64,000 bases of DNA from Algihabitans sp965233705. Its GTDB lineage: Bacteria > Pseudomonadota > Alphaproteobacteria > Kiloniellales > DSM-21159. Each line of letters opens with the position of its first letter. The stretch's first letter is position 1. The notes under the pieces are model-generated. The model was given only the letters and a program-made list of their open reading frames with translations. It was not told the origin of the DNA and made no database searches. The stretch is from contig CBDDTF010000003.1 of the NCBI GenBank assembly GCA_965233705.1, positions 1,612,001-1,676,000 of the forward strand. The letters are read 5' to 3'. Shown one piece after another: positions 1 to 7,942 of the stretch. Made by a program: the position numbers and the translations under genes.

Positions 1-3000
1 GCCCTGGGGCTCGAAGGCGAGACGGCGGAAGAAGATACGCAGGCTCTCGCGCGCCTCGTTGCTTTCGAGATTGTCCTCGGCGCGGAACAGGCCCTGGCCG
101 CCGGTCTGGCGTTCGCCCTTCGTCAGCGCGCCGAGCGCATCCAGCCGGCGCGCGATGGTCGACAGAAAGCGCTTTTCGCCCTTCACATCGGCGGCGACCG
201 GCCGGAACAGCGGTGCGGACGCCTGATGCGTGCGGTGGGAGCGGCCGAGGCCCTGGATGGCGGCGTCGGCCTTCCATCCGGCTTCCAGCAGATAGTGAGA
301 CCGGCGGCGCTGGTTCCGCCGCCCGAGATCGGCGTGATAGGAGCGCCCGGTGCCGCCTGCTTCGGAAAAGACGAGGATGCGTTTCCGGTCGTCCATGAAG
401 GCGTTGGTCTCGGCGATGTTGACCGAGCCTGGCCGGGTCTCGATCTCGACGCGTTCGCCGCCGAGTTCCTTGTGACGAATCACGCGCCGGCGCCGTCCGG
501 TGATCTCGGCGACATTCTCCGGCGCGAAATTCCAGATGAGCTGGTCGAGCGCCGAGGTCACCGGCGGCAGCACGCCGAGGCGTTCGATCATCGCGTCGCG
601 CCGCTCCAGCGCTTCCTGGCTGTGGACCGGCGCGCCGGCCGCATCGAAGACCGGCTCGGCAACTTCCGACCCGTCCTCCTTGCGCACGATCCGGAAAAGC
701 TGGGTCGGGAAGGAATGGACGAGATAGTCCATGACGGCCTCGCGCGGCGTCAGGTCGAAGTTGCCATCGCGCAGATCGGCGGCGGAAATTTCGGCGAGCC
801 GGCGGTCCATGACCGCCTCGCCGGTGGAGACGATCTGGATAACCGCGGCGCGGTCCTCCTCCATGTCCGCCTCGATCGCCTTGATCAGCGTCGGGACCTT
901 CATCGCCGTCAGGAGATGGTTGAAGAAACGCTGCTTGGTCGATTCGAACGCCGATCGGGCGGCCGCGACGGCATGGCGGTTCTTCGAGCCGTCCTCGTCG
1001 ACGACATTCATCGCTTCCAGGGCGACTTCGAGATTGTGGTGGATGACTTTGAAGGCGCCGGCATAGGCGTCGTAGATCTCGATCTGCTGTGGCGTGAGAT
1101 GATGGTCGAGGAAGGCGTATTCGACGCCGTCGAAGGAGAGGTTGCGGGCGCAATAGAGCCCCATGGCCTTGAGATCGCGGCAGACCATCTCCATGGCCGC
1201 GACGCCGCCCTTGTTCATCTCGGCGATGAAGTGCTCGCGCGAGGTGAAGGGCGCGTCCGCGCCGCGCCAGAGCCCGAGCCGTTCGGCATAGGCGAGGTTT
1301 TCCACCGTCGAGGCGCCGGTGGCGCTGGCGTAGACGACGCGGGCGCCGGGCGCGCGTAGTTGCAGATCGACGCCTGCCCGTCCCTGCTGGGACGCGGCCT
1401 TGAGGCCTCGGTCGCTCTTGACGGCGGCCGCGTTCTGCATGGCGTGGGCCTCGTCGAAGGCGATGACGCCCTCGAAGTCCTCGCCGAGCCAGTCGAGGAG
1501 CTGGTCGAGGCGCGAGGCCTTGCCGTCCCGCCCCGTGCCGCCCCGTCCTGATCCACGAAGGGTCGCGAAGGTAGTGAAGAGGATGCCTTCATAGGCCCCG
1601 ATCCGGCGCCCGAGCTTGTAGCGCGATTGGGGGATGATCTCGGCCGCACCGCCGCCGAGCGCGGTCCAGTCGCGGATCGCGTCCTCTTTCAGCTTGTCGG
1701 ACTTGGAGATCCAGACGGCCTTGCGGCGGCCCTTGATCCAATTGTCCATGACGATGCCGGCGACCTGGCGGCCCTTGCCGCAGCCGGTGCCGTCGCCGAT
1801 GAAATAGCCCATTCGGAGGCGGAAACCGGCCGGGTCGTCCTCGCCTGTCTCCGTCACCTCGCCGGTTTCAGGATGGCGCACGAAAGCGCCGTCCATGAAA
1901 CGGGTATGGGCCTCGCCGGCATAGACGATGCTTTCGAGCTGGCCGTCGGAAAGGACGCCGTCGGTCACCAGCATCTTAGGCAGATGTGGGCGGTAGGTCG
2001 GCGCCGGCGGGTCGATCGAGCCGAGCGCGGTCGATTGGGTGAGCGGCGTCGGATGGTCCTTGGCGCCGGGGATGCGGATGCGTGCGACCCGATAGGCCTG
2101 GTAGATGCCCGAGGCGTCGGTTGCGGCGTCGGTTCTGGTATCTGGGCCCCCGGCCTCGTTCGGGTCGATCACCTCATAGTCGATCTCCGCGCCCTGGCGG
2201 GTGACGCTGCGGATGATCGGCGCGGACGCAGCGACCGCCCTCGTGGCCTTTGGCGGCTTGCGGTCGATGCGGCGCGGCGCAGCTTTGGCGGCGCCCGCGC
2301 GCGGGGGCAGCGCTGCGATCCGGTCGAGGAGCCCGTGGAGCGTTCCCGCCTCGCATGAGGCGTCCGGATCGGCGCCGCGCGGCTGATCGCCCTTGAGCTT
2401 GTCGATGACGAGGAGCCGGGTTGAAACGGCCGTGCCGCGGCGGGCGTAGACGCCGCCGTCGAGGCCGGCCGCGAGGCGCAGCCGTCCGGTCTCGAACAGG
2501 CGCCGCCAGAACCGCCCATGGGACGGCGCGCCGGGCGCGAGGCCGTGATTGACGATGGCGACGAGCCGTCCACCAGGCGCCAGGCGCTTGAAAGCGCTCC
2601 AGACATGGGCGGCGGCTTCGCCGGCGTGGTCGCCGCGCGCCAGCCCTTTTGCGAAGGGCGGGTTCATTAGGACGACAGAGGGACGCTCGGGATCGCCCAA
2701 AAGATCGTCGATCTCGGCGGCGTCTTCGCGGTGGACGCTTGTGTCGAACAGTGCTCTGAGGGCGCCGGCGCGGTCCGGGTCGATCTCGTTGAGCATGAGC
2801 CTCGCGCCACCGATGCGGGCAAAGGCGGCGAGAGCGCCATGACCGGCGGAAGGCTCCAGCACCAGGTCGCCGTCGCGAATCTCGGCGGCGAGGAAGGCCG
2901 CATAGGCGTAAGGCGCGGGCGTGGAGAACTGTTGCAGGGCCATGCTGTCTTCGGTCCGGAGGCGATTGGGAGGTTGCAGCGCCGCCATGGCGTCGAGCCG

Positions 3001-3315
3001 TACGAGCGCCGTCGCCGGATCGGCGGCGATGAGCGCCTTGCCGACCTTCAGGAGATGGCGGGTTTCGGCGACCTCGGCGGCATCATAGGCGTCTTTCCAG
3101 GCCCAGGCGCCCTCGGCGTCGGAGCCGCCATATGTTGCGGTCATCGCCTCACGCAGCTTGGCGCGGGTGATGCGCTGCGCATTGGCGATGCGGTAGGCGA
3201 TGAGGCGCGCGGCCTCCATACGAGGATTGGGCGATGTCGAAGGGTGTGCCGCGTCTTGCGCCGATGCGGCGTTCGGCCCGGTCGGCGGGTCTTCGGTAAG
3301 CGATAAGAGGTCCAT
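1..3315 (-). CDS. Methyltransferase-strawberry notch helicase fusion (C-terminus beyond window)
   Basis: Large SF2-type NTPase/helicase of the bacterial strawberry-notch family joined to an N-terminal SAM-dependent methyltransferase-like domain. The reading frame is open for 1105 codons from ATG at 3315 to the window edge, so the C-terminus is missing. Seen: a methyltransferase motif I-like EPSAGHG near residue 153, an N6-adenine-type NPPF near 218, a Walker A GDGTGCGKG near 510, a DEAH box (FDEAHAM) near 622, and a helicase C-like region ending at the edge. The start follows a strong GAAGGAGA. Such fusions are known from alphaproteobacterial plasmids and integrative elements, often near ParB-like and ArdC genes as here. 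The substrate is unknown; DNA modification or remodelling during transfer or anti-restriction is inference. Confidence 0.85.
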   Translation of the reverse strand, partial: MDLLSLTEDPPTGPNAASAQDAAHPSTSPNPRMEAARLIAYRIANAQRITRAKLREAMTATYGGSDAEGAWAWKDAYDAAEVAETRHLLKVGKALIAADPATALVRLDAMAALQPPNRLRTEDSMALQQFSTPAPYAYAAFLAAEIRDGDLVLEPSAGHGALAAFARIGGARLMLNEIDPDRAGALRALFDTSVHREDAAEIDDLLGDPERPSVVLMNPPFAKGLARGDHAGEAAAHVWSAFKRLAPGGRLVAIVNHGLAPGAPSHGRFWRRLFETGRLRLAAGLDGGVYARRGTAVSTRLLVIDKLKGDQPRGADPDASCEAGTLHGLLDRIAALPPRAGAAKAAPRRIDRKPPKATRAVAASAPIIRSVTRQGAEIDYEVIDPNEAGGPDTRTDAATDASGIYQAYRVARIRIPGAKDHPTPLTQSTALGSIDPPAPTYRPHLPKMLVTDGVLSDGQLESIVYAGEAHTRFMDGAFVRHPETGEVTETGEDDPAGFRLRMGYFIGDGTGCGKGRQVAGIVMDNWIKGRRKAVWISKSDKLKEDAIRDWTALGGGAAEIIPQSRYKLGRRIGAYEGILFTTFATLRGSGRGGTGRDGKASRLDQLLDWLGEDFEGVIAFDEAHAMQNAAAVKSDRGLKAASQQGRAGVDLQLRAPGARVVYASATGASTVENLAYAERLGLWRGADAPFTSREHFIAEMNKGGVAAMEMVCRDLKAMGLYCARNLSFDGVEYAFLDHHLTPQQIEIYDAYAGAFKVIHHNLEVALEAMNVVDEDGSKNRHAVAAARSAFESTKQRFFNHLLTAMKVPTLIKAIEADMEEDRAAVIQIVSTGEAVMDRRLAEISAADLRDGNFDLTPREAVMDYLVHSFPTQLFRIVRKEDGSEVAEPVFDAAGAPVHSQEALERRDAMIERLGVLPPVTSALDQLIWNFAPENVAEITGRRRRVIRHKELGGERVEIETRPGSVNIAETNAFMDDRKRILVFSEAGGTGRSYHADLGRRNQRRRSHYLLEAGWKADAAIQGLGRSHRTHQASAPLFRPVAADVKGEKRFLSTIARRLDALGALTKGERQTGGQGLFRAEDNLESNEARESLRIFFRRLAFEPQG

Positions 3316-3340
3316 GTGTCTGTCTCCTTCGAGGGCGAAC

Positions 3341-3380
3341 GAAAACGCCGCCCGCGGAGGGTTCCGGAGGCGGCGTTTTC
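3341..3380. terminator. Inverted repeat, probable bidirectional terminator
   Basis: A perfect 12-base inverted repeat (GAAAACGCCGCC and its complement) encloses a 16-base loop between the GHKL gene and the strawberry-notch gene. Both arms end in four A or T bases, so it could work as a weak terminator on either strand or as a stabilising stem between the two transcripts. Confidence 0.5.
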
Positions 3381-3406
3381 GCTGGATCAGGCGTGGTGTC
3401 GGCGGA

Positions 3407-5164
3407 TCAGGCGCCGGGCGGCGGGGCCGCAGTCTTGTCGGCGGCGGCGACTTCAATGAGAGGCTCGGCGAAAGCGACGTCGACTTTGTAATTGTCGATC
3501 ACGATCACGACGCGCCTGTCGGACGGGCAGGTCCAGCGGACATGCTCGGCGGCATGATCGCGAATGAAAGCGATCAATCCGGCCTCTTTGCCGATCAGCA
3601 CGTCGCAGGCGCGGGCATAGGCGGCGATCTCATAGTCGCGGCGCTGGGTCTGATAGGAATTGGCCTCGGCGTCGTCGGATGGACTGAAATAGCTGTCGAC
3701 GATGAGCGTGGAGAGGTCGTCGGGATCGAGAGCGCGTTCGGTCAGAGCCGTCTTTGTGATGATCGGCAAGACCTCTTCGGCGTCATAGCCTTCGCCGATC
3801 AGAATGAGGTCCGTATCGATATCGAGGGACCGGCACGCGCCGTCCTGTTCGATCACGAGATTGGCGACGATCTTGTCGGGCCGCGCCCAGTCGGCCCAAT
3901 CCTTATCGGTCAGGCCGTCGAACGAAACGCCGTCTATCGAGGCGTGTGCGCCTTCGAGATCGAGGAGGACGAGTTCACTGTCGCCGTCGATCAACGTCCA
4001 ACGCACTTCGATGATTTTGGCCAGGGCATCATACCAGCGATAGCCCTCATAGGCCGCATGCTCCTGGTAGAGGTGACTGAAGGCGCCGCCGTCGAGTGCC
4101 CGGGACAGGCACTGCATGATGACCGGGCTTTCGTTGACCGCGATGACGACGGCCCCGTCCTTGACCGGTTCGAGCTTATCTAAGCCGGCCCAATTGTCCT
4201 GCGCCGTCGGAGGCGAAAAGGAACGCAGCCAGTCCCGTGCTTGCGGCAGGTCGACGCCGAGCTCATGGGCTCGGCAATAATCCTTGTACGCCAGGGAATG
4301 GTCTTTGCAGGATGCGATGTGCCGGTAGGTCGCTCGCTCGCCGGCCTTGAGCAAGTCGCGCCAGGCATCGTTCAGCACCATTTCCTTGCGGGCGGGTAGA
4401 ACCAGTTCCAGCCCGGCACCGCCGGTAAAATCGAAGGCGGCGTGGTACGATCCGGCGTTGAAGGTCTCATGAACATCAGGCGTCGACGGCGAGAGGGTGA
4501 GCCCGAAGAAATTAGCGGCGATCGTATCGCGCCAACGGCCATTCGGGATGACGCCGATCCGGCCGCCGTCAAATGTCTCGATACGGACGGCTTTTTCGAG
4601 GAAGTCGCTGCGGACGATCTCGATGGGGTCGTCCGGATGACTGCTGTAAAAGACCGGGATGGGGTAAAATCCGGCGACCTTCTCGAGGAGGGGACGTACC
4701 GACGTTTCGCCGCCGTCTTTCTTGGGAAAGGAGATGCCGGTTCCCGGCGGTTCATCGTCAAGCGTCTCGACGGCGACGCTTTCCCGGCCCTGAAACGCTT
4801 TCGACGTGATCTTCGCATACCACCCGGACAAGGCGCCTTCGGGCATGGACCAGATCTCGCATCCCCGGCGCGACAGGCTCCAGAACCCCATGCCGGCGGG
4901 ATCTTCCAGCCGCGCGGTCTCGCCCTCCCAGCCGCTTTTGCCGAAGGACAGAAGCGTCTCGGGATTGCGCATCCCGACGCCGTCATCGCGAACGATGATG
5001 TGATCGGGTTCTTCGATGACCTCTACCCGGGTCGCAGCGGCGCGGCGAGCGTTCTGAAGAAGCTCGTTGAAGATGTCTTCGAGGCCCGCGTTGAAGAAGC
5101 GGGTGGCCTTGTCGAGAGCGCCGGCTGAAATCCGGGCGCGGATGTGCGTAACCATATCGGTCAT
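3407..5164 (-). CDS. GHKL (Hsp90-like) ATP-binding protein
   Basis: A 585-aa protein with a GHKL ATPase fold at its N-terminus. The N-box NELLQNARRAAA lies around residues 34-45, followed by DDGVGM (G1 box) and GMGFWS (G2-like box). This set is shared by Hsp90, MutL, gyrase B and histidine kinases, but no kinase, transducer or C-terminal dimer domain is recognisable in the remaining ~400 residues. It sits in a co-directional cluster with strawberry-notch, ArdC and ParB-like genes, which points to a plasmid/ICE maintenance or DNA-protection role. Stand-alone GHKL proteins also occur in defence systems, and the exact function cannot be read from the sequence. The start is preceded by TTGGAGAC. 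Confidence 0.75.
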   Translation of the reverse strand: MTDMVTHIRARISAGALDKATRFFNAGLEDIFNELLQNARRAAATRVEVIEEPDHIIVRDDGVGMRNPETLLSFGKSGWEGETARLEDPAGMGFWSLSRRGCEIWSMPEGALSGWYAKITSKAFQGRESVAVETLDDEPPGTGISFPKKDGGETSVRPLLEKVAGFYPIPVFYSSHPDDPIEIVRSDFLEKAVRIETFDGGRIGVIPNGRWRDTIAANFFGLTLSPSTPDVHETFNAGSYHAAFDFTGGAGLELVLPARKEMVLNDAWRDLLKAGERATYRHIASCKDHSLAYKDYCRAHELGVDLPQARDWLRSFSPPTAQDNWAGLDKLEPVKDGAVVIAVNESPVIMQCLSRALDGGAFSHLYQEHAAYEGYRWYDALAKIIEVRWTLIDGDSELVLLDLEGAHASIDGVSFDGLTDKDWADWARPDKIVANLVIEQDGACRSLDIDTDLILIGEGYDAEEVLPIITKTALTERALDPDDLSTLIVDSYFSPSDDAEANSYQTQRRDYEIAAYARACDVLIGKEAGLIAFIRDHAAEHVRWTCPSDRRVVIVIDNYKVDVAFAEPLIEVAAADKTAAPPPGA

Positions 5165-5274
5165 GAAGTGTCTCCAAGGGTTGCGGGTAAAAGGTCGTGG
5201 ACGCCGTTTCCGGCGTCTGGGTCTCAGGCACTAGCGGCGGCGCTTGAGGCGCAGGGTCTCGCCGCTGGCGTGGC

Positions 5275-5607
5275 TTATCGTTCGATGATCTTAAGCGATC
5301 GACGCGACGAGGCCGGTGCGTCAGCGCCGGCGAGCTTGCGGCGAAAGCGGCGGGCGAAGGCGAAGGCGGCTCTTCGGCTGTCTTCGTCGGCTAGGACTTC
5401 GCCGCGTCCGCCCGACAGGCGGGCGATGACGGTCCAGAGGTCCGGCGTCTCGCCGGGCTTGATCGGACGGATCGTCACGATCTCCCGATCAGGATCGCCG
5501 ACATGTTGCGACAGGTTGTGCATGGCGGCGATTTCGAGCGTAGCGATGCGACTGCTTTCGCTCGGCGTCGGCCCGGATCGCGGAGCCGCTTCATCAATGA
5601 CGGCCAT
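5275..5607 (-). CDS. Hypothetical protein in the plasmid-type cluster
   Basis: A 110-aa protein with no motif I recognise. It is rich in Arg and Ala at the C-terminus (a basic stretch around residues 80-95) and could be nucleic-acid binding. It starts behind a good ACGGAGG ribosome site and overlaps the end of the zinc-ribbon gene upstream by 14 bases, which suggests translational coupling. Its codon bias matches its neighbours, which supports a real gene. Confidence 0.55.
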   Translation of the reverse strand: MAVIDEAAPRSGPTPSESSRIATLEIAAMHNLSQHVGDPDREIVTIRPIKPGETPDLWTVIARLSGGRGEVLADEDSRRAAFAFARRFRRKLAGADAPASSRRSLKIIER

Positions 5608-5911
5608 GGCGAACCTCCGTTTCCGGTGAGACCGGTGACGCCGGTTCGAAGTCCTTCACCGCGCCGTCGTGGTAACAATCGGCGCAGGACGTGAAGGTGT
5701 CGCGATCCCAATAGGGTTCGCTGCCGGTCAACGCCTCAAGGGCGTCATACGGATCGCCATTAGGCGATTGCTTCTTAACAACCGTGCAGGTGATCTCCGC
5801 GCTCACGCGCAGATCGGACGAGCCGCAACTCGGGCATCTCATCCGGGCGTCGGCCTTTCCGCGGCTGTCCGCGTCGCGGGTTCGGTCGCGCTGTGTCTTC
5901 AAGTCGTTCAT
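5594..5911 (-). CDS. Small zinc-ribbon protein
   Basis: A 105-aa protein with two knuckles, CPSCGSSD and a later CADCYHD, consistent with one zinc-ribbon fold. The frame is open further upstream, but the ATG at 5911 is preferred because AGGAG lies just ahead of it and the extra upstream sequence has no protein-like composition. Zinc ribbons of this type mediate nucleic acid or protein contacts; the partner is unknown. It overlaps the next gene by 14 bases and belongs to the same minus-strand block. Confidence 0.65.
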   Translation of the reverse strand: MNDLKTQRDRTRDADSRGKADARMRCPSCGSSDLRVSAEITCTVVKKQSPNGDPYDALEALTGSEPYWDRDTFTSCADCYHDGAVKDFEPASPVSPETEVRHGRH

Positions 5912-6038
5912 GGTCGGATCTCCTGTGTGAGGTGACGAAGGCCCGCTTTCTTTCCCCTCGGCGGGCCTCATGCCCGGAACCCGGCCTTTGACTTTTCGGA
6001 AAGCGCCCGCACCTCGGGTACAGAGGGGCGGAAGGAGG

Positions 6039-6245
6039 TCATGCGACGCGCTCCGCGCCGCCGTCGGCGAACAGGGTGAGGACGGCGTAGGCGCCACCGT
6101 CGAGCTCCTCCGCGAAATCCTCATTGAGGGCGTGCGCTTCCTCGCGCGCCTCATTCAGACAGCCAATCCCGTATTCAGGGGTTTCGGGGTAGCGACCGTC
6201 CGGATCGACGATGGCATAGCCGAGAATGATCCTTGAGCCTGACAT
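6039..6245 (-). CDS. Small acidic hypothetical protein
   Basis: A 68-aa acidic protein (many Glu and Asp residues in the second half) with no recognisable motif. The ATG at 6245 has a near-ideal AAAGGAGG ribosome-binding site. The same frame continues upstream inside the neighbouring gene, but that part is the antisense-frame shadow of the larger neighbour. It is probably a plasmid-borne accessory protein; no function is assigned. Confidence 0.6.
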   Translation of the reverse strand: MSGSRIILGYAIVDPDGRYPETPEYGIGCLNEAREEAHALNEDFAEELDGGAYAVLTLFADGGAERVA

Positions 6246-6292
6246 GGCAGGCCTCCTTTCGTTGTTGGAATGGGTAGGCGTTGATGCCGGCG

Positions 6293-6913
6293 TCAGAGCA
6301 ATGACGTCTGCGTCGGCGCGTCGCGTTCCGAACCCGTTTCGGCGGCCGGCTCCGACTCGACGGTGAAGTCGACGGTCTCGATCCTGGCGATGCGATAGAG
6401 CGTTCCGGTCGTCACGCCGCGGTAGCCGATCCCGCGTTTGCCGTACCGCTCGGTGCGGAAGCGCTGCTCGACCGAACCGTCCGTGAACGTCATCGGCTCC
6501 GCCAGGGTGAAGATGTCGCCGACCTTGGGACGGGCGCGAAGGCGGGCGTGATGGGTCCGGACGTCTTCGCGCCATTTGCGGGCATGATCGCTAGCCGGCG
6601 GATCGAGCCGGTCGAGAATGCGCAACGGGCAGTCTATGGCGACCGGTCCCATGTCCTCGGACATGTCCTTCCAGCCGAGGGTATAGCCGTCGCTGGCGCG
6701 CGGGACATGATTGACGAGGCAGACACGGGCGAGTGTGCGAACCTCGCCCTTTGTCTTGTTCGTCCAGCGCATGGCGGCGTAGTAGCGGCGCATCTGAACC
6801 AGCGCGCTGTCGAGGATCTCCCATTTGCCGGCGTCGTTCTCGCTTTCGAAGTGGGCGTCGAGATAGGCGCGGACGCCGCCGCCGCGATAATCGGAGGTGT
6901 AGGTCCAACCCAT
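6293..6913 (-). CDS. Conserved hypothetical protein (DUF6927-like)
   Basis: A 206-aa protein starting MGWTYTSDYRGGG. That opening resembles a family of plasmid/phage proteins that begin MGWT(Y/F) and that I recall as DUF6927; the match is from memory and tentative. The start follows GGGAGGCG. No catalytic motif is evident. The C-terminal ~70 residues (after KVGDIFTLAEP) look like a separate small beta-rich segment. Its place between ArdC and the small proteins suggests co-transfer with the mobile backbone. Confidence 0.55.
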   Translation of the reverse strand: MGWTYTSDYRGGGVRAYLDAHFESENDAGKWEILDSALVQMRRYYAAMRWTNKTKGEVRTLARVCLVNHVPRASDGYTLGWKDMSEDMGPVAIDCPLRILDRLDPPASDHARKWREDVRTHHARLRARPKVGDIFTLAEPMTFTDGSVEQRFRTERYGKRGIGYRGVTTGTLYRIARIETVDFTVESEPAAETGSERDAPTQTSLL

Positions 6914-6925
6914 GGTTCGCCTCCC

Positions 6926-7864
6926 TCACGCCGCGGACCGGACGCCGGACTCGTCGGCGTTCGGTTGCTTGCTGTCGGCGGTCCGGTGTCCGGCCCGTGC
7001 GAGCACGAAATCGGCCGCCTTCTGCGCGTCAGCGGCCGCTTTCAGGATGAAGCGCTTGTCGTTTTTCAGCGCCTTGAGCCAGGAGCCCACATAGGCGGCG
7101 TGATCCTCGACATGGTCGGGGGGAAGGCCGATGTTGGCGCCCAGGATGGCGGAGCCTATCTCGGCGACGAGCTCTTCAAACGCGTACTGAGGATCGCCGA
7201 AGGTCTTGCCCTTGGTGCGGTCGAGGCGATGAGGCGCGCCCGACCAGTGAATCGTCTCGTGCGCACGGGTCGCGAAATAGCGTTCCGGATCGTCGAAGGC
7301 CCCGTACGGCGGCATCTGGATGAAGTCTTCCGAGCGTTGGTAGAAGGCCCGGTCCCCGCCATGGCGCACCTCGGCGCCGATCCGGCCGAAGAAGGCTTGT
7401 CGCTCGGACGGCGGCGGCGTCTTCTCGATCTCCGACTGCTGGTGGTGATAGAAATGCGCCGGCAGATCGTCGATCTGTTCAGCATTGAAGACCGGATAGC
7501 ATTTGAGGAAGCGGATGGTCTCGTCGACTTCCTCGCCCTGGTCATCCTCCTGTCGCATTGTCGTCGTGCCGTAATAGATGATGGCTACGGATTTCTCGCC
7601 CTTGCGCACATGGCCGCCAAGCTCCAGCGATTGGCGAAAGGTCATCCAGCGCGGGTTTTCGAAGCCCATCTCGCTGGCGCGGTCCCAGAGGATCAGGACG
7701 TTCATGCCGGTATAGGGCGCTCCGGTGTTGCGCAGCGGCTGCAGCGCGCCGAGGCCGTTCTTCCAAGGTTGCTTCCAAGGCGGCGCGCCGGCCTCAAGCG
7801 CCTTGATGATGCGGTCGGTGATCTCTTGCGCCACATCGCGGCGCGGTTTCTTGTGCCGTGTCAT
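6926..7864 (-). CDS. ardC: ArdC-like antirestriction protein with zincin domain
   Basis: A 312-aa protein. Residues ~5-130 match the ArdC N-terminal ssDNA-binding domain (opening with the basic DVAQEITDRIIKALEAG segment and PPWKQPW). The C-terminal half is a zincin-like metallopeptidase with HETIH at 202-206. ArdC proteins coat or process incoming single strands during conjugation and protect them from host restriction. The sequence shows both domains and the intact zinc site; the role here is taken from the family. The gene follows a GGAGACAGAC leader shared with neighbours and lies downstream of the ParB-like gene, separated from it by a terminator hairpin. Confidence 0.85.
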   Translation of the reverse strand: MTRHKKPRRDVAQEITDRIIKALEAGAPPWKQPWKNGLGALQPLRNTGAPYTGMNVLILWDRASEMGFENPRWMTFRQSLELGGHVRKGEKSVAIIYYGTTTMRQEDDQGEEVDETIRFLKCYPVFNAEQIDDLPAHFYHHQQSEIEKTPPPSERQAFFGRIGAEVRHGGDRAFYQRSEDFIQMPPYGAFDDPERYFATRAHETIHWSGAPHRLDRTKGKTFGDPQYAFEELVAEIGSAILGANIGLPPDHVEDHAAYVGSWLKALKNDKRFILKAAADAQKAADFVLARAGHRTADSKQPNADESGVRSAA

Positions 7865-7881
7865 AGTCTGTCTCCGAAAAA

Positions 7882-7910
7882 GAAAAACGCCCGCGAAAGC
7901 CGCGGGCGTT
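7882..7910 (-). terminator. Rho-independent terminator after the ParB-like gene
   Basis: On the minus strand a 9-bp GC-rich stem (ACGCCCGCG, with its complement at 7901-7909) has a 5-base loop and is followed by a run of T residues. It sits between the ParB-like stop (7943) and the ardC start (7864), so it probably ends the parB transcript. Confidence 0.7.
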
Positions 7911-7942
7911 GGTGAAGGGATGAAGGGTGTCGAGGAGCGCCG

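Noticed and set aside
226..3306. Long plus-strand frames opposite the strawberry-notch gene
   Set aside because: The minus strand encodes a continuous protein with methyltransferase and helicase motifs; the plus-strand frames show none.
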